From contig NZ_JPDS01000003.1 in assembly GCF_000766795.1 (NCBI RefSeq), positions 372,001 through 436,000 of the forward strand: 64,000 nt of DNA, read 5' to 3'. This DNA is from Polaribacter sp. Hel1_85. Its GTDB lineage: Bacteria > Bacteroidota > Bacteroidia > Flavobacteriales > Flavobacteriaceae. Shown here one piece after another: positions 36,215 to 44,369 of this stretch (positions are counted from its first letter, which is position 1; every line of letters starts with the position of its first letter). The notes beneath the pieces were generated by a model. That model saw only the letters and a list, made by a program, of their open reading frames with translations. It was not told where the DNA came from and ran no database searches. A program made the translations under genes and the position numbers.

Positions 36215-36502
36215 TCATGAGGCTTTTACTTCAGAAAAAGGACGATAATACATCCCTTTTTGATATTCTGGTAATTTTAAAACAATATCAGCAATAACAC
36301 CGCTATTATTGGGCGTAAGTAATTTTTTTTCTATAGTAAAAACCCCATTTCCTGAAAGATTATTTAAATCTAAAGATTTTGGGATTTCTATTAACTTGTA
36401 ATTGCTTATTTCCTTTTTATACTTTTTTTCATCGCAAGCATTCAAAAGAAATATTGAAAATACTATCAAAAAGATTCTCGAGTTGTTGCTAAAAATTATC
36501 AT
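36215..36502 (-). pseudogene. Lipoprotein N-terminal fragment, probably of the same decayed gene
   Basis: 95 residues: a lipoprotein signal (IFLIVFSIFLLNACDEKK) and a short beta-rich stretch with NGVFTIEKKLLTPNNSG and YYRPFSEVKAS, then a stop at 36215. It directly precedes the Sip1-like remnant on the same strand in a different frame, so it is most simply the N-terminal end of that gene after a large internal deletion. A genuine short lipoprotein is the alternative. Confidence 0.4.
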
Positions 36503-36525
36503 AAAAAATCTAATTATTTTTTCTT

Positions 36526-37611
36526 CTAATATTTTAACACATAATTATTTGTACCATCACTACCATCTAAAGCCACTCCACTAGGGCAATAAAGATATTC
36601 AGGTTCATTATTTGCATCCATTAATAACTGAGGTCTTTCTAACTTCACCTTTTTACCTCCGTAACGTACATTCGCTTCTCTTGGAAAATTGCCTTTCAAA
36701 TAAAAATCTTGATAATTATGAAAACCTGATAAAGGTTCGGCGTTAAATTGAAGTCCATCTTCTGATACCCAAAGTAAACCACCACCTTTTTCTAATATTC
36801 CATGATTGTCTGTAGTCATTAAGCATATTTTATTTCTCCATAAAAAAGCATTCCCATCTTCTATTCTGACTTCATTAGTAGTAATTGGGTCTGGTTGGAT
36901 AACATACGGTCCTTCTAACTTGCTAGAGATAGCAACTCCCATACTCACTTTGCCTTTAGTACCAGATTTCGCTTTAAAATACAAAAGGTATTTTCCATTA
37001 GGATGTTTTATCAAACTAGGGTTGTTAACACCAAGTCCACTGTTTGCACACCAAATAGCAGTATCGCTAGGAGGGCTAAGTAAAGGTGTGTTCTCATTAG
37101 GAACTGCATTCCATGGTCCATGAATACTATTACTTGTTAGCATTCCAATTCGCTGACTTGGTCCATGTTTTTTTGCGCCATCATTAGCTATAAAAACTAA
37201 AACGTATTTATGGTCTATTTTTTTAATACTTGGATTGTGAAAACCAGCAGCATTCCATGTATCATTACCTTTTCCTTTTGCTACAACTTCTACAAATTGA
37301 AACGGTCCTTCAGGTTCTTTTGATACATAATGTGCAATTTCACTATTGTAACGCCATGCTTTTTTAAACGGTGTTTCTGAAGACCATCTTGCAGAAAAAA
37401 GATGAACATTACCTTGCTCATCTCTTATTGGAGAGCTTCCCCAAACGTCATAACCAGGTTCATTGATTGCTTCACCAACAAACTTCCATTGATCAGACAT
37501 GGCAGTTGGAGAGGCTACTTGTTTTATTGCTTCTTTTCTATTATTTTTTTGTGATTGACAAGAAACAATAAATATTGAAAGCAGAATGGTGCTTACTATT
37601 ATTTTTTTCAT
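36526..37611 (-). CDS. Five-bladed beta-propeller glycoside hydrolase-like lipoprotein (GH43/32-like)
   Basis: 361 residues with a lipoprotein signal (ILLSIFIVSCQSQ). The mature protein has blade motifs YDVWGSSPIRDEQGNVHLFS, FHNPSIKKIDHKYVLVF, VNNPSLIKHPNGKYLLYF and RIEDGNAFLWRNKICLM, the WGSSP/HNP/NPS/EDG pattern of five-bladed propeller glycosidases (clan F/J-like). Acidic residues in these motifs are the likely catalytic set. It is homologous to the protein at 54426-55475 and to the C-terminal half of the protein at 46904-48724, so this subfamily was expanded in the locus. I cannot assign it to a numbered family; substrate is unknown. Confidence 0.75.
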   Translation of the reverse strand: MKKIIVSTILLSIFIVSCQSQKNNRKEAIKQVASPTAMSDQWKFVGEAINEPGYDVWGSSPIRDEQGNVHLFSARWSSETPFKKAWRYNSEIAHYVSKEPEGPFQFVEVVAKGKGNDTWNAAGFHNPSIKKIDHKYVLVFIANDGAKKHGPSQRIGMLTSNSIHGPWNAVPNENTPLLSPPSDTAIWCANSGLGVNNPSLIKHPNGKYLLYFKAKSGTKGKVSMGVAISSKLEGPYVIQPDPITTNEVRIEDGNAFLWRNKICLMTTDNHGILEKGGGLLWVSEDGLQFNAEPLSGFHNYQDFYLKGNFPREANVRYGGKKVKLERPQLLMDANNEPEYLYCPSGVALDGSDGTNNYVLKY

Positions 37612-37666
37612 TAATGATTTATTAAAAAAGTTTAGATTATTTAATTCAGAGCAAACTAGTGCTGTT

Positions 37667-39325
37667 TTATTCTGTTATCTTAAATGAAACATGGGTAAAT
37701 GAACCTGTTGTTATGTCTATAAGAAATTGATTTTCTTCTATAGGTTTTATAACAAAAGATTCTCCTTCAGGTTGATCATCATCATCCCATTGTGTTACAG
37801 TTATATTACCATCAATTTTAAAACCATCTAGAATCCCTACAGGGTATTCTTCGTAAAAAGGTGGTATAAAAGTTTTACATGGACTCACAGTGTTAATAAA
37901 AAACACATTTACTTCGTTACCTCTTATATAGGCTCTACTATGAAGCTTCTCCCTACTTAGTACTTCTTCACCATCATGATCTAACATTCTTATAGGTTGT
38001 GAACCAATCAAAGCTTCAGTATATGCTCTGGTAATATAATTCCATGGAGCATTACCTCCAGATAGAGGGTAATCCCACCAGCTTACTAAATCTAATCCAA
38101 GATCAGTCCAATCAAACATACATCCAATAGCAAGTTCAGAAGTCCAAATTTCTCTATCTTTATTGTGGTCAGCACTACATCTAAGAGCATCCCAATGCGC
38201 TTCAGTAGCCCAAGCTTCACGATGTTTATCACTTTGAGCTAGTTCATATTCGTATTTTAAATCTGGATGATTAGTTGTATTATGATGATTCAAATAATAA
38301 TGATTTCCAAATACGTCATAGCTATCTTGTCCATTAATATTGTATAAATCATCAAAAGATCCAGCTTGCCCCAATGGTTTATAGAATTCTGGAGCCACAA
38401 TTTGTGGTACCACATAACCAAGTCTTGCTGTTCTTGCTCTTAATGTATCAACAGCTATCGTAAAATCTGTAACATCCATTCTAGCAGCCTCTTTATCAAA
38501 AGCAACATAGTTTACTTCGTGTCCATGTTCATGCATAAACTCAACATAGTCAACAATCAATTGTGCATATTTTATAGGATTAGGCACAGTTGGCGCCTCT
38601 GTTGTTACCCAATCAGGAAAATACTCAGCTTTGTCTGATGTTAAAACTTTTAAACCTAAAAAAATCATAAAAGGTTCCGTACCATAATAAGATGCTTTAG
38701 CATTTTCTATAGATGTTAAAAGAGTTGTGTAAACACTTTCTACCACCTCGCCTTCTGCAGGATGTCCTCCATAGGCATCACCACAATATAATGGAACTCT
38801 AAGACCATTCATTTTAGCTTGACCTTCACCTTGACCAAAAGCTAATTCTGCATTACTGATATTACCTAAAGTTCCAGCGTTATGATTTAAATCTAACATA
38901 TGGTGTTTTGTAACCCTCCCAAATTTTTCAAGTGGGGATATGGTTGCTTTATTTACATATGTTGCCTCTTCATAATCAACAATTTCCACAGTGTAATCTT
39001 CAAAACCTTCACTAGAATGAAGTCTAAATTTTTCTGTAATGCTCCATTGACCAATTCTTGTATTTGGATTTGGAGTTATTATTGAAACATCATCTGAATA
39101 TTTATAAGTAACAGACGTAATTTCTAACGGATCTTTTACATCGGGTAAGGATATCATTTTAGTATCATTATCTATAACTCCAATAGATTTTTCTCCAGAT
39201 AATAATGTTACATCAAATTGAGTGAAATTCAATTCAATGTTGTCTATTTCCTCATTGTCTGATTCAGGTTTACTACAGTTTACAAATAGTAAAATCATGA
39301 TGATTAACAGATAAATTTTTCTCAT
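37667..39325 (-). CDS. Putative TIM-barrel glycoside hydrolase lipoprotein, tandem paralog 3 of 3
   Basis: 552 residues with a lipoprotein signal (IILLFVNCSKPE-like N-terminus, Cys17). Residues about 30-115 form an Ig-like N-terminal domain (DDVSIITPNPNTRIGQWSIT). The rest looks like a clan GH-A TIM barrel plus C-terminal beta-sandwich: NGLRVPLYCGDAYGGHP, EPFMIFLGLKVL, NYVAFDKEAARM, DVFGNHYYL, WATEAHWDAL and LVSWWDYPLSGG. The Glu of FDKE and the Glu of WATE are placed like an acid/base on strand 4 and a nucleophile on strand 7. It is the most divergent of three tandem copies. I do not recognise an established family; a GH86/GH30-like enzyme is possible. Inferred role: endo-acting cleavage of the target polysaccharide. 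Confidence 0.6.
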   Translation of the reverse strand: MRKIYLLIIMILLFVNCSKPESDNEEIDNIELNFTQFDVTLLSGEKSIGVIDNDTKMISLPDVKDPLEITSVTYKYSDDVSIITPNPNTRIGQWSITEKFRLHSSEGFEDYTVEIVDYEEATYVNKATISPLEKFGRVTKHHMLDLNHNAGTLGNISNAELAFGQGEGQAKMNGLRVPLYCGDAYGGHPAEGEVVESVYTTLLTSIENAKASYYGTEPFMIFLGLKVLTSDKAEYFPDWVTTEAPTVPNPIKYAQLIVDYVEFMHEHGHEVNYVAFDKEAARMDVTDFTIAVDTLRARTARLGYVVPQIVAPEFYKPLGQAGSFDDLYNINGQDSYDVFGNHYYLNHHNTTNHPDLKYEYELAQSDKHREAWATEAHWDALRCSADHNKDREIWTSELAIGCMFDWTDLGLDLVSWWDYPLSGGNAPWNYITRAYTEALIGSQPIRMLDHDGEEVLSREKLHSRAYIRGNEVNVFFINTVSPCKTFIPPFYEEYPVGILDGFKIDGNITVTQWDDDDQPEGESFVIKPIEENQFLIDITTGSFTHVSFKITE

Positions 39326-39336
39326 TATATAGTGAG

Positions 39337-40989
39337 TTATTGTACTATTTTAAATGTAAGTTGAGTTACAGAACCTGTAGGCATATCAATAAGTAGTTGA
39401 TTATCTTCTACAGGTTTTATAACACTATACTCTCCTTCAATACTAGTATCATAGTCTGTATTTTCATCATTAATACTCTCTCTCCATTGCCTTGAAGTTA
39501 CATTCCCATCAATTTTAAACGAATCAAGAATACCTATAGCGTAATCTTCATAAGACATCGGTACTAAACCTGCAGTGTTGGGGTTTATAACGTTAAGTAA
39601 AAACACATTTACTTCGTTACCTCTTAAATAAGCTCTTGTATGAAGTTTACCTTGAGTTAAGGTACTTTCGCCATCATGGTCAATCATTCTAATAGGGGTA
39701 GATCTATGAATAGCATCTGAAAATGCTCTCATAACATGATGTCTAAATTTAGAACCTCCTGATATTGGATAATCCCACCACATAAATGCTTCCATTCCAA
39801 GATCTGCATGATCAAACATTATTCCAAGTGCAGACTCTGCAGAAAAAAGGTCACCATCACCATTCCAATGTGGTTCTGTAGCCCATGCCGGACGTGTTTT
39901 ATCCTTTTGTGAAAGGTCAAATTCATATTTGTATTTGGCAAAACCTTCTTCATTATGATCTCTTTGATAATAGTGATTTCCAAAAACATCATATCTGTCT
40001 TGATACCCTTTATCATATAGTTCATTCATCCAACCATTATTAGTGTCTCCTTGAGGATCCAAAAGTTCTGGAGCTACAATCTTAGGCACTACATATCCTA
40101 ATCTTGCTGTTTTTGCTCTTAAACTATCTACAGCTATTTTAAAATTATCAACACTCATTCTAACTGTTTCTTTATCTATAGCAACAGCATCTATAGTATG
40201 TCCTTTTTGCCCCATAAATGTGATAAAATCAACAATTAATTGCGCATATTTATCAGGATTTGCTACATCAGATTCTTCTGTTGTAACCCAATCAGGGTAA
40301 ATTTCATCTTTATTTGATGTTAATACTTTAATTCCTAGAAAAATTATAAATGGCTCACTTCCACTATAAGCCGCTTTGGCATTAGTTAATGATATTAAAG
40401 GTCTTTCATAAACACTTTCTATTACAACACCTTCCTCTGGATGCCCACCATAAGCATCTCCACAATAAAGAGGAAACCGTATACCATTCATTCCCTTCTC
40501 TCCAAAAGCAATATTTGCAGTAGCAACATTTGATGCTTTAGTTGCATCTCCGTTAAGATCTAACATATGGTATTTTATATAAGTCCCAAATGTCTCAAGA
40601 GGTGCTATAGTTGCTTGATTTTCATATGTAGGCTCTTCATAATCTGATATTTCTACAGTGTAATCTTCAAAAGTTTCACTAGAATGAAGTCTAAATTTTT
40701 CTGTAATTTCCCATTTACCAATCCTTGTATTTGGATTTGGAGTAACTAAACTAACATCATCTGAATATTTATATGTAACAGATTTAATATTAATAGGGTC
40801 TACTATACCAGATAGAGATATGTGATTGTTAACATCATCGATAACCCCTATAGATTTCACTCCAGAGGTTAATGTTACATCAAACTGAGTAAATTTTAGA
40901 TCAGCATTGCTAATTCCTTCATTTTCTGTCTCTTTACTGCAACCTACAAATAGGAAAACGGATGTAAGTAATATATAAATTTTTTTCAT
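39337..40989 (-). CDS. Putative TIM-barrel glycoside hydrolase lipoprotein, tandem paralog 2 of 3
   Basis: 550 residues with a lipoprotein signal (LTSVFLFVGCSKE). It shares the full plan of its two neighbours: Ig-like N-terminal part with DDVSLVTPNPNTRIGKWEIT, then barrel motifs NGIRFPLYCGDAYGGHPEEG, EPFIIFLGIKVL, DAVAIDKETVRM, DVFGNHYYQRDHN, WATEPHWNGDG and FMWWDYPISGG, and a C-terminal beta-sandwich. It is clearly closer to the copy at 41010 than to that at 37667. The gap to each neighbour is 11 to 20 bases, so the three are one transcript. The predicted catalytic Glu pair is conserved. Function is inferred from fold-like motifs and context only. Confidence 0.6.
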   Translation of the reverse strand: MKKIYILLTSVFLFVGCSKETENEGISNADLKFTQFDVTLTSGVKSIGVIDDVNNHISLSGIVDPINIKSVTYKYSDDVSLVTPNPNTRIGKWEITEKFRLHSSETFEDYTVEISDYEEPTYENQATIAPLETFGTYIKYHMLDLNGDATKASNVATANIAFGEKGMNGIRFPLYCGDAYGGHPEEGVVIESVYERPLISLTNAKAAYSGSEPFIIFLGIKVLTSNKDEIYPDWVTTEESDVANPDKYAQLIVDFITFMGQKGHTIDAVAIDKETVRMSVDNFKIAVDSLRAKTARLGYVVPKIVAPELLDPQGDTNNGWMNELYDKGYQDRYDVFGNHYYQRDHNEEGFAKYKYEFDLSQKDKTRPAWATEPHWNGDGDLFSAESALGIMFDHADLGMEAFMWWDYPISGGSKFRHHVMRAFSDAIHRSTPIRMIDHDGESTLTQGKLHTRAYLRGNEVNVFLLNVINPNTAGLVPMSYEDYAIGILDSFKIDGNVTSRQWRESINDENTDYDTSIEGEYSVIKPVEDNQLLIDMPTGSVTQLTFKIVQ

Positions 40990-41009
40990 TTTTGGTTTTA
41001 TTCTTTGTT

Positions 41010-42647
41010 TTATTCTTTAATTTTAAACGTAAGCTGAGTAAAAGTACCTGTTGGTATGTCTAAGAGGAATTGTTTTTCTTCAATTGCATCTACTAAGATA
41101 ACTTCTCCTTCAACTTCTGAACCAACTACTGAATCATCTTGCCATTGTCTCACTGTTACTCTACCATCAATTTTAAAACCATCTAAAATCCCTACCGCAT
41201 AATCTTCATAAGACGCTGGTACTATACCTGCAATATTTGGATTTACAACGTTAATTAAAAACACATTTACTTCATTACCTCTTAAATAAGCTCTAGTATG
41301 AAGTTTACCATTCGTAAAAGTTTCCTCTCCATCATGATCAAGCATTCTAATTGGTATGGAACCAAGTATGGCTCCTGAGTATGATCTCATAATAGGTGAT
41401 TTTATTGTAGTACTACCCTCTATTGGATACCCCCACCACATAAATGCGTCTAATCCTAGATCTGTATGATCAAACATTACTCCAAATGCAGATTCTGTTC
41501 TAAAAATACTTGAATCATTATTCCAGTGTGGCTCTGTGGCCCACTGTGGACGTGTTCTATCACTTTGAGCTAAATCGAACTCATATTTTAATTTAGCAAA
41601 CCCCGCAACAGTATGATCTCTTTGATAATAATGATTTCCAAAAATATCATACCTGTCTTGATATCCTTTATCATATAGCTCATTCATCCAGCCATTACTA
41701 GTGTCTCCTTGAGGGTCTAAAAGCTCTGGAGCTACAATCTTAGGTACTACATATCCCAATCGTGCTGTTTTTGCTCTCAAACTATCCGCAGATATTTTAA
41801 AGTTATCAACACTCATTCTAACAGACTCCTTGTCAAACGCAATTGCATTTATTGTATGTCCTTTTTTGTCCATAAACGCTATGAAATCAACAAGTAACTG
41901 AGCATATTTATCAGGAATAATTCCATCATCATCAGTTGATACCCAGTCAGGATAATACTCATTTTTATTAGAAGTCAAAACTTTAATTCCTACAAAAATC
42001 ATAAAAGGTTCACTTCCACTATAAGCTGCCTTTGCATTTTCAAGAGATTTTAAAGGTTTTGCATAAACATCTTCTACTACTACACCTTCCTCTGGATGTC
42101 CTCCAAAAGCATCTCCACAATAAAGAGGGAATCGGATACCATTCATTTTTTGATTACTAAAAGCTTCAAAAGCAGTGCTTTCTTCTTTAGCTTTATCAGG
42201 GTCGCCATTAAGATCTAGCATATGGTATCTTACAGTAGTCCCAAAAGTTTCTAGTGGAGATATTGTTGCTTGATTTTCATATACAGGTTCCTCAAAGTCA
42301 GGAATTTCTACAGTGTAATCTTCAAAGCTTTCACTAGAGTGAAGTCTGAATTTCTCTGTAATTTCCCATTTACCTATCCTTGTATTTGGATTTGGAGTAA
42401 TGATTGAAACGTCTTCTGAGAACTTATATGAAACAGATACAATTTCTAAAGGGTCTTTTACATCATATAATGAGATGTGTTTGTTATCATTATCAATAAC
42501 TCCAATAGATTTTTCTCCGGATGATAATGTTACATCAAATTGAGTGAAATTTAATTCAATATCACTTATCCCATCATTATCGGGTTCAGCTTTGCTACAA
42601 CTTATAAAAACAAAAATGGTTATAATTAAGATGTAAATTTTATTCAT
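41010..42647 (-). CDS. Putative TIM-barrel glycoside hydrolase lipoprotein, tandem paralog 1 of 3
   Basis: 545 residues with a lipoprotein signal (ITIFVFISCSKAE). After the Ig-like domain come NGIRFPLYCGDAFGGHPEEG, EPFMIFVGIKVL, NAIAFDKESVRM with Glu at about 274, IVAPELLDPQ, DIFGNHYYQRDH, WATEPHWNNDS with Glu at about 372, and FMWWGYPIEGS. The 98-residue spacing of the two Glu fits clan GH-A acid/base and nucleophile. It is the promoter-proximal gene of the trio; the shared locus motif (site c) lies about 90-116 bases upstream. The three copies differ most in loops after the second Glu, which in such barrels shape the substrate subsites. Confidence 0.62.
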   Translation of the reverse strand: MNKIYILIITIFVFISCSKAEPDNDGISDIELNFTQFDVTLSSGEKSIGVIDNDNKHISLYDVKDPLEIVSVSYKFSEDVSIITPNPNTRIGKWEITEKFRLHSSESFEDYTVEIPDFEEPVYENQATISPLETFGTTVRYHMLDLNGDPDKAKEESTAFEAFSNQKMNGIRFPLYCGDAFGGHPEEGVVVEDVYAKPLKSLENAKAAYSGSEPFMIFVGIKVLTSNKNEYYPDWVSTDDDGIIPDKYAQLLVDFIAFMDKKGHTINAIAFDKESVRMSVDNFKISADSLRAKTARLGYVVPKIVAPELLDPQGDTSNGWMNELYDKGYQDRYDIFGNHYYQRDHTVAGFAKLKYEFDLAQSDRTRPQWATEPHWNNDSSIFRTESAFGVMFDHTDLGLDAFMWWGYPIEGSTTIKSPIMRSYSGAILGSIPIRMLDHDGEETFTNGKLHTRAYLRGNEVNVFLINVVNPNIAGIVPASYEDYAVGILDGFKIDGRVTVRQWQDDSVVGSEVEGEVILVDAIEEKQFLLDIPTGTFTQLTFKIKE

Positions 42648-42734
42648 AATTGGTTAGATTTTTTAAACGAAATTAAATTGTGAAAACACTATACTTATTA
42701 ATCGACTAAAATATAATAATAGAGAGATATCCTT

Positions 42735-42763
42735 ATCTCAAAAAAAGGGGGGGAAATGTTGCA
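42735..42763 (-). promoter_or_regulatory. Shared locus motif, site c (before the TIM-barrel trio)
   Basis: On the minus strand TGCAACATTT followed by a run of seven C, then T-rich sequence and GAGATAAGGATATC. The first block is identical to the other sites; the second block is replaced by the C run. A TATATTTT -7-like element lies about 20 bases further downstream. Confidence 0.5.
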
Positions 42764-42851
42764 TTTTTAATAATTAAATTCACCTTTTGTCGTTTCTATC
42801 TCTTTTAATTCATGAACACAAAAAGTTATTACCATAATTAATACAAATACA

Positions 42852-44363
42852 CTATTCAGTTCGTGACCATATATAACTATCATTCAAAAGTTCTTTATAT
42901 CTTATTTCAAGTTCTTTGTACATACGATCAAATACTTCCGGATTTTTGAGAACCAAATCTTCTGTCTCATTAACATCTTGTTTGAGATTATACAACACAA
43001 AATCGGTTAGTACTGCTTCTTTTACAAGATTTTCATTTCCATTATGTATGTTTCTCAACTTAGGCAAATAGCCATCTTTATTTTTAAGTTGAGCCATAAT
43101 TTTCCAATCTCCATCGCGCATAGCAATCACCTGACTGTTTGTAGCATTGTAAAAACTCCACAATAATGGTTTTTCACGTTGCATATCTCCCATGTTTAAC
43201 AATTGAGTTATTGATTCTCCATCCAATGCTTTCATTGGTAAATTAGCCCCAGATAACTCTGAAAAAGTAGGTAAAAAATCTAATGCAGAAATCACTGCGT
43301 TAGAAGTTCCTACAAAAGTCTCTTTTCCTAACCAATTGATAATACAAGGGACTCTAAATCCCGCTTCATTAGTCCATAATTTCATTCCTTTTAAATTGCC
43401 CGAAGAGCCATAACTTTTGTTAGCCTTGGCGTATCTATTTAAAGTTTCTGGGCCATTATCGGAAGTAAAAATAACAAGCGTGTTCTCATCATATCCATTA
43501 CTTTTTAGATATGAGATTAGCCTTCCAACAGCAATATCTACATTTTCTACATTTGCAAAATATTCAGCTTCCTCTCTGGTAGTTGCATACTGAAGATATT
43601 TCTCTACCAGAATTTCAGGTGATTCAACAGGTTCATGTGGTTCATGAAAGGCTACCTCTAAGAAAAAAGGATTGTCTCCTTTCTTTTGTTCAAGCCAATC
43701 GATAGCTTCATCTACAACTATTTGACTACTAAAACCATCTAAAGCACCCACAACTTCACCATTTCTAATAAAGTTATTTGGGTTTTTATGTGTTGGAGAT
43801 GCATTATTATGAGTAGCAAACCAATGTTCAAAACCGAAGAAATCTGGTTGTGGCTGTTCTACAGAATTAAATAAAGAACTACCATGCCATTTTCCTACTA
43901 AACAGGTGTTATAACCAGCTGCTTTTAGGAGCCCTGGAATAGTTTCCTCTTCAGGCCGTAAATGCACAAGATCCTTTAAGTCACCTCTTTGATTTCCCCC
44001 ACCAACAATAAAATCATACACACCAGCTCTATTTGGACTTCTTCCTGTTAATAATCCTATGCGAGAAGGAGAACAAACAGGAGATGTGCTGTAAAAGTCC
44101 GTCAATTTAATACCTGAAAGTGCTAACGAATCAATATTTGGAGTTTTTATATGTGGATGCCCATAAGAGGTAAGGTCACCATATCCCAAGTCATCGCATA
44201 AAAACAGTATAATATTGGGATGCTTGGGGTTTTCTATAATAATATTCGGCTCTTCCGAATCATCGTCTATTGTATTATTTTCCACATCTGTTTCACACGA
44301 AACAAATATTGAGAAAAAGATACTTATTATAACCCTTTTGAAATAATTCATTGATATATTCAT
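42852..44363 (-). CDS. S1-family sulfatase lipoprotein
   Basis: 503 residues with a lipoprotein signal (ISIFFSIFVSCETD; the second Met, four residues in, is an equally possible start). The core has NIILFLCDDLGYGDLTSYGH, the formylglycine site PVCSPSRIGLLTGRSPNRAG and the metal site IFTSDNGPETLNR. It should remove sulfate from the polysaccharide or its oligosaccharides in the periplasm. It starts six bases after the GH95 gene stop, so sulfatase and fucosidase/galactosidase are translated from one message and probably act in sequence. Confidence 0.93.
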   Translation of the reverse strand: MNISMNYFKRVIISIFFSIFVSCETDVENNTIDDDSEEPNIIIENPKHPNIILFLCDDLGYGDLTSYGHPHIKTPNIDSLALSGIKLTDFYSTSPVCSPSRIGLLTGRSPNRAGVYDFIVGGGNQRGDLKDLVHLRPEEETIPGLLKAAGYNTCLVGKWHGSSLFNSVEQPQPDFFGFEHWFATHNNASPTHKNPNNFIRNGEVVGALDGFSSQIVVDEAIDWLEQKKGDNPFFLEVAFHEPHEPVESPEILVEKYLQYATTREEAEYFANVENVDIAVGRLISYLKSNGYDENTLVIFTSDNGPETLNRYAKANKSYGSSGNLKGMKLWTNEAGFRVPCIINWLGKETFVGTSNAVISALDFLPTFSELSGANLPMKALDGESITQLLNMGDMQREKPLLWSFYNATNSQVIAMRDGDWKIMAQLKNKDGYLPKLRNIHNGNENLVKEAVLTDFVLYNLKQDVNETEDLVLKNPEVFDRMYKELEIRYKELLNDSYIWSRTE

Positions 44364-44369
44364 ATTGGT

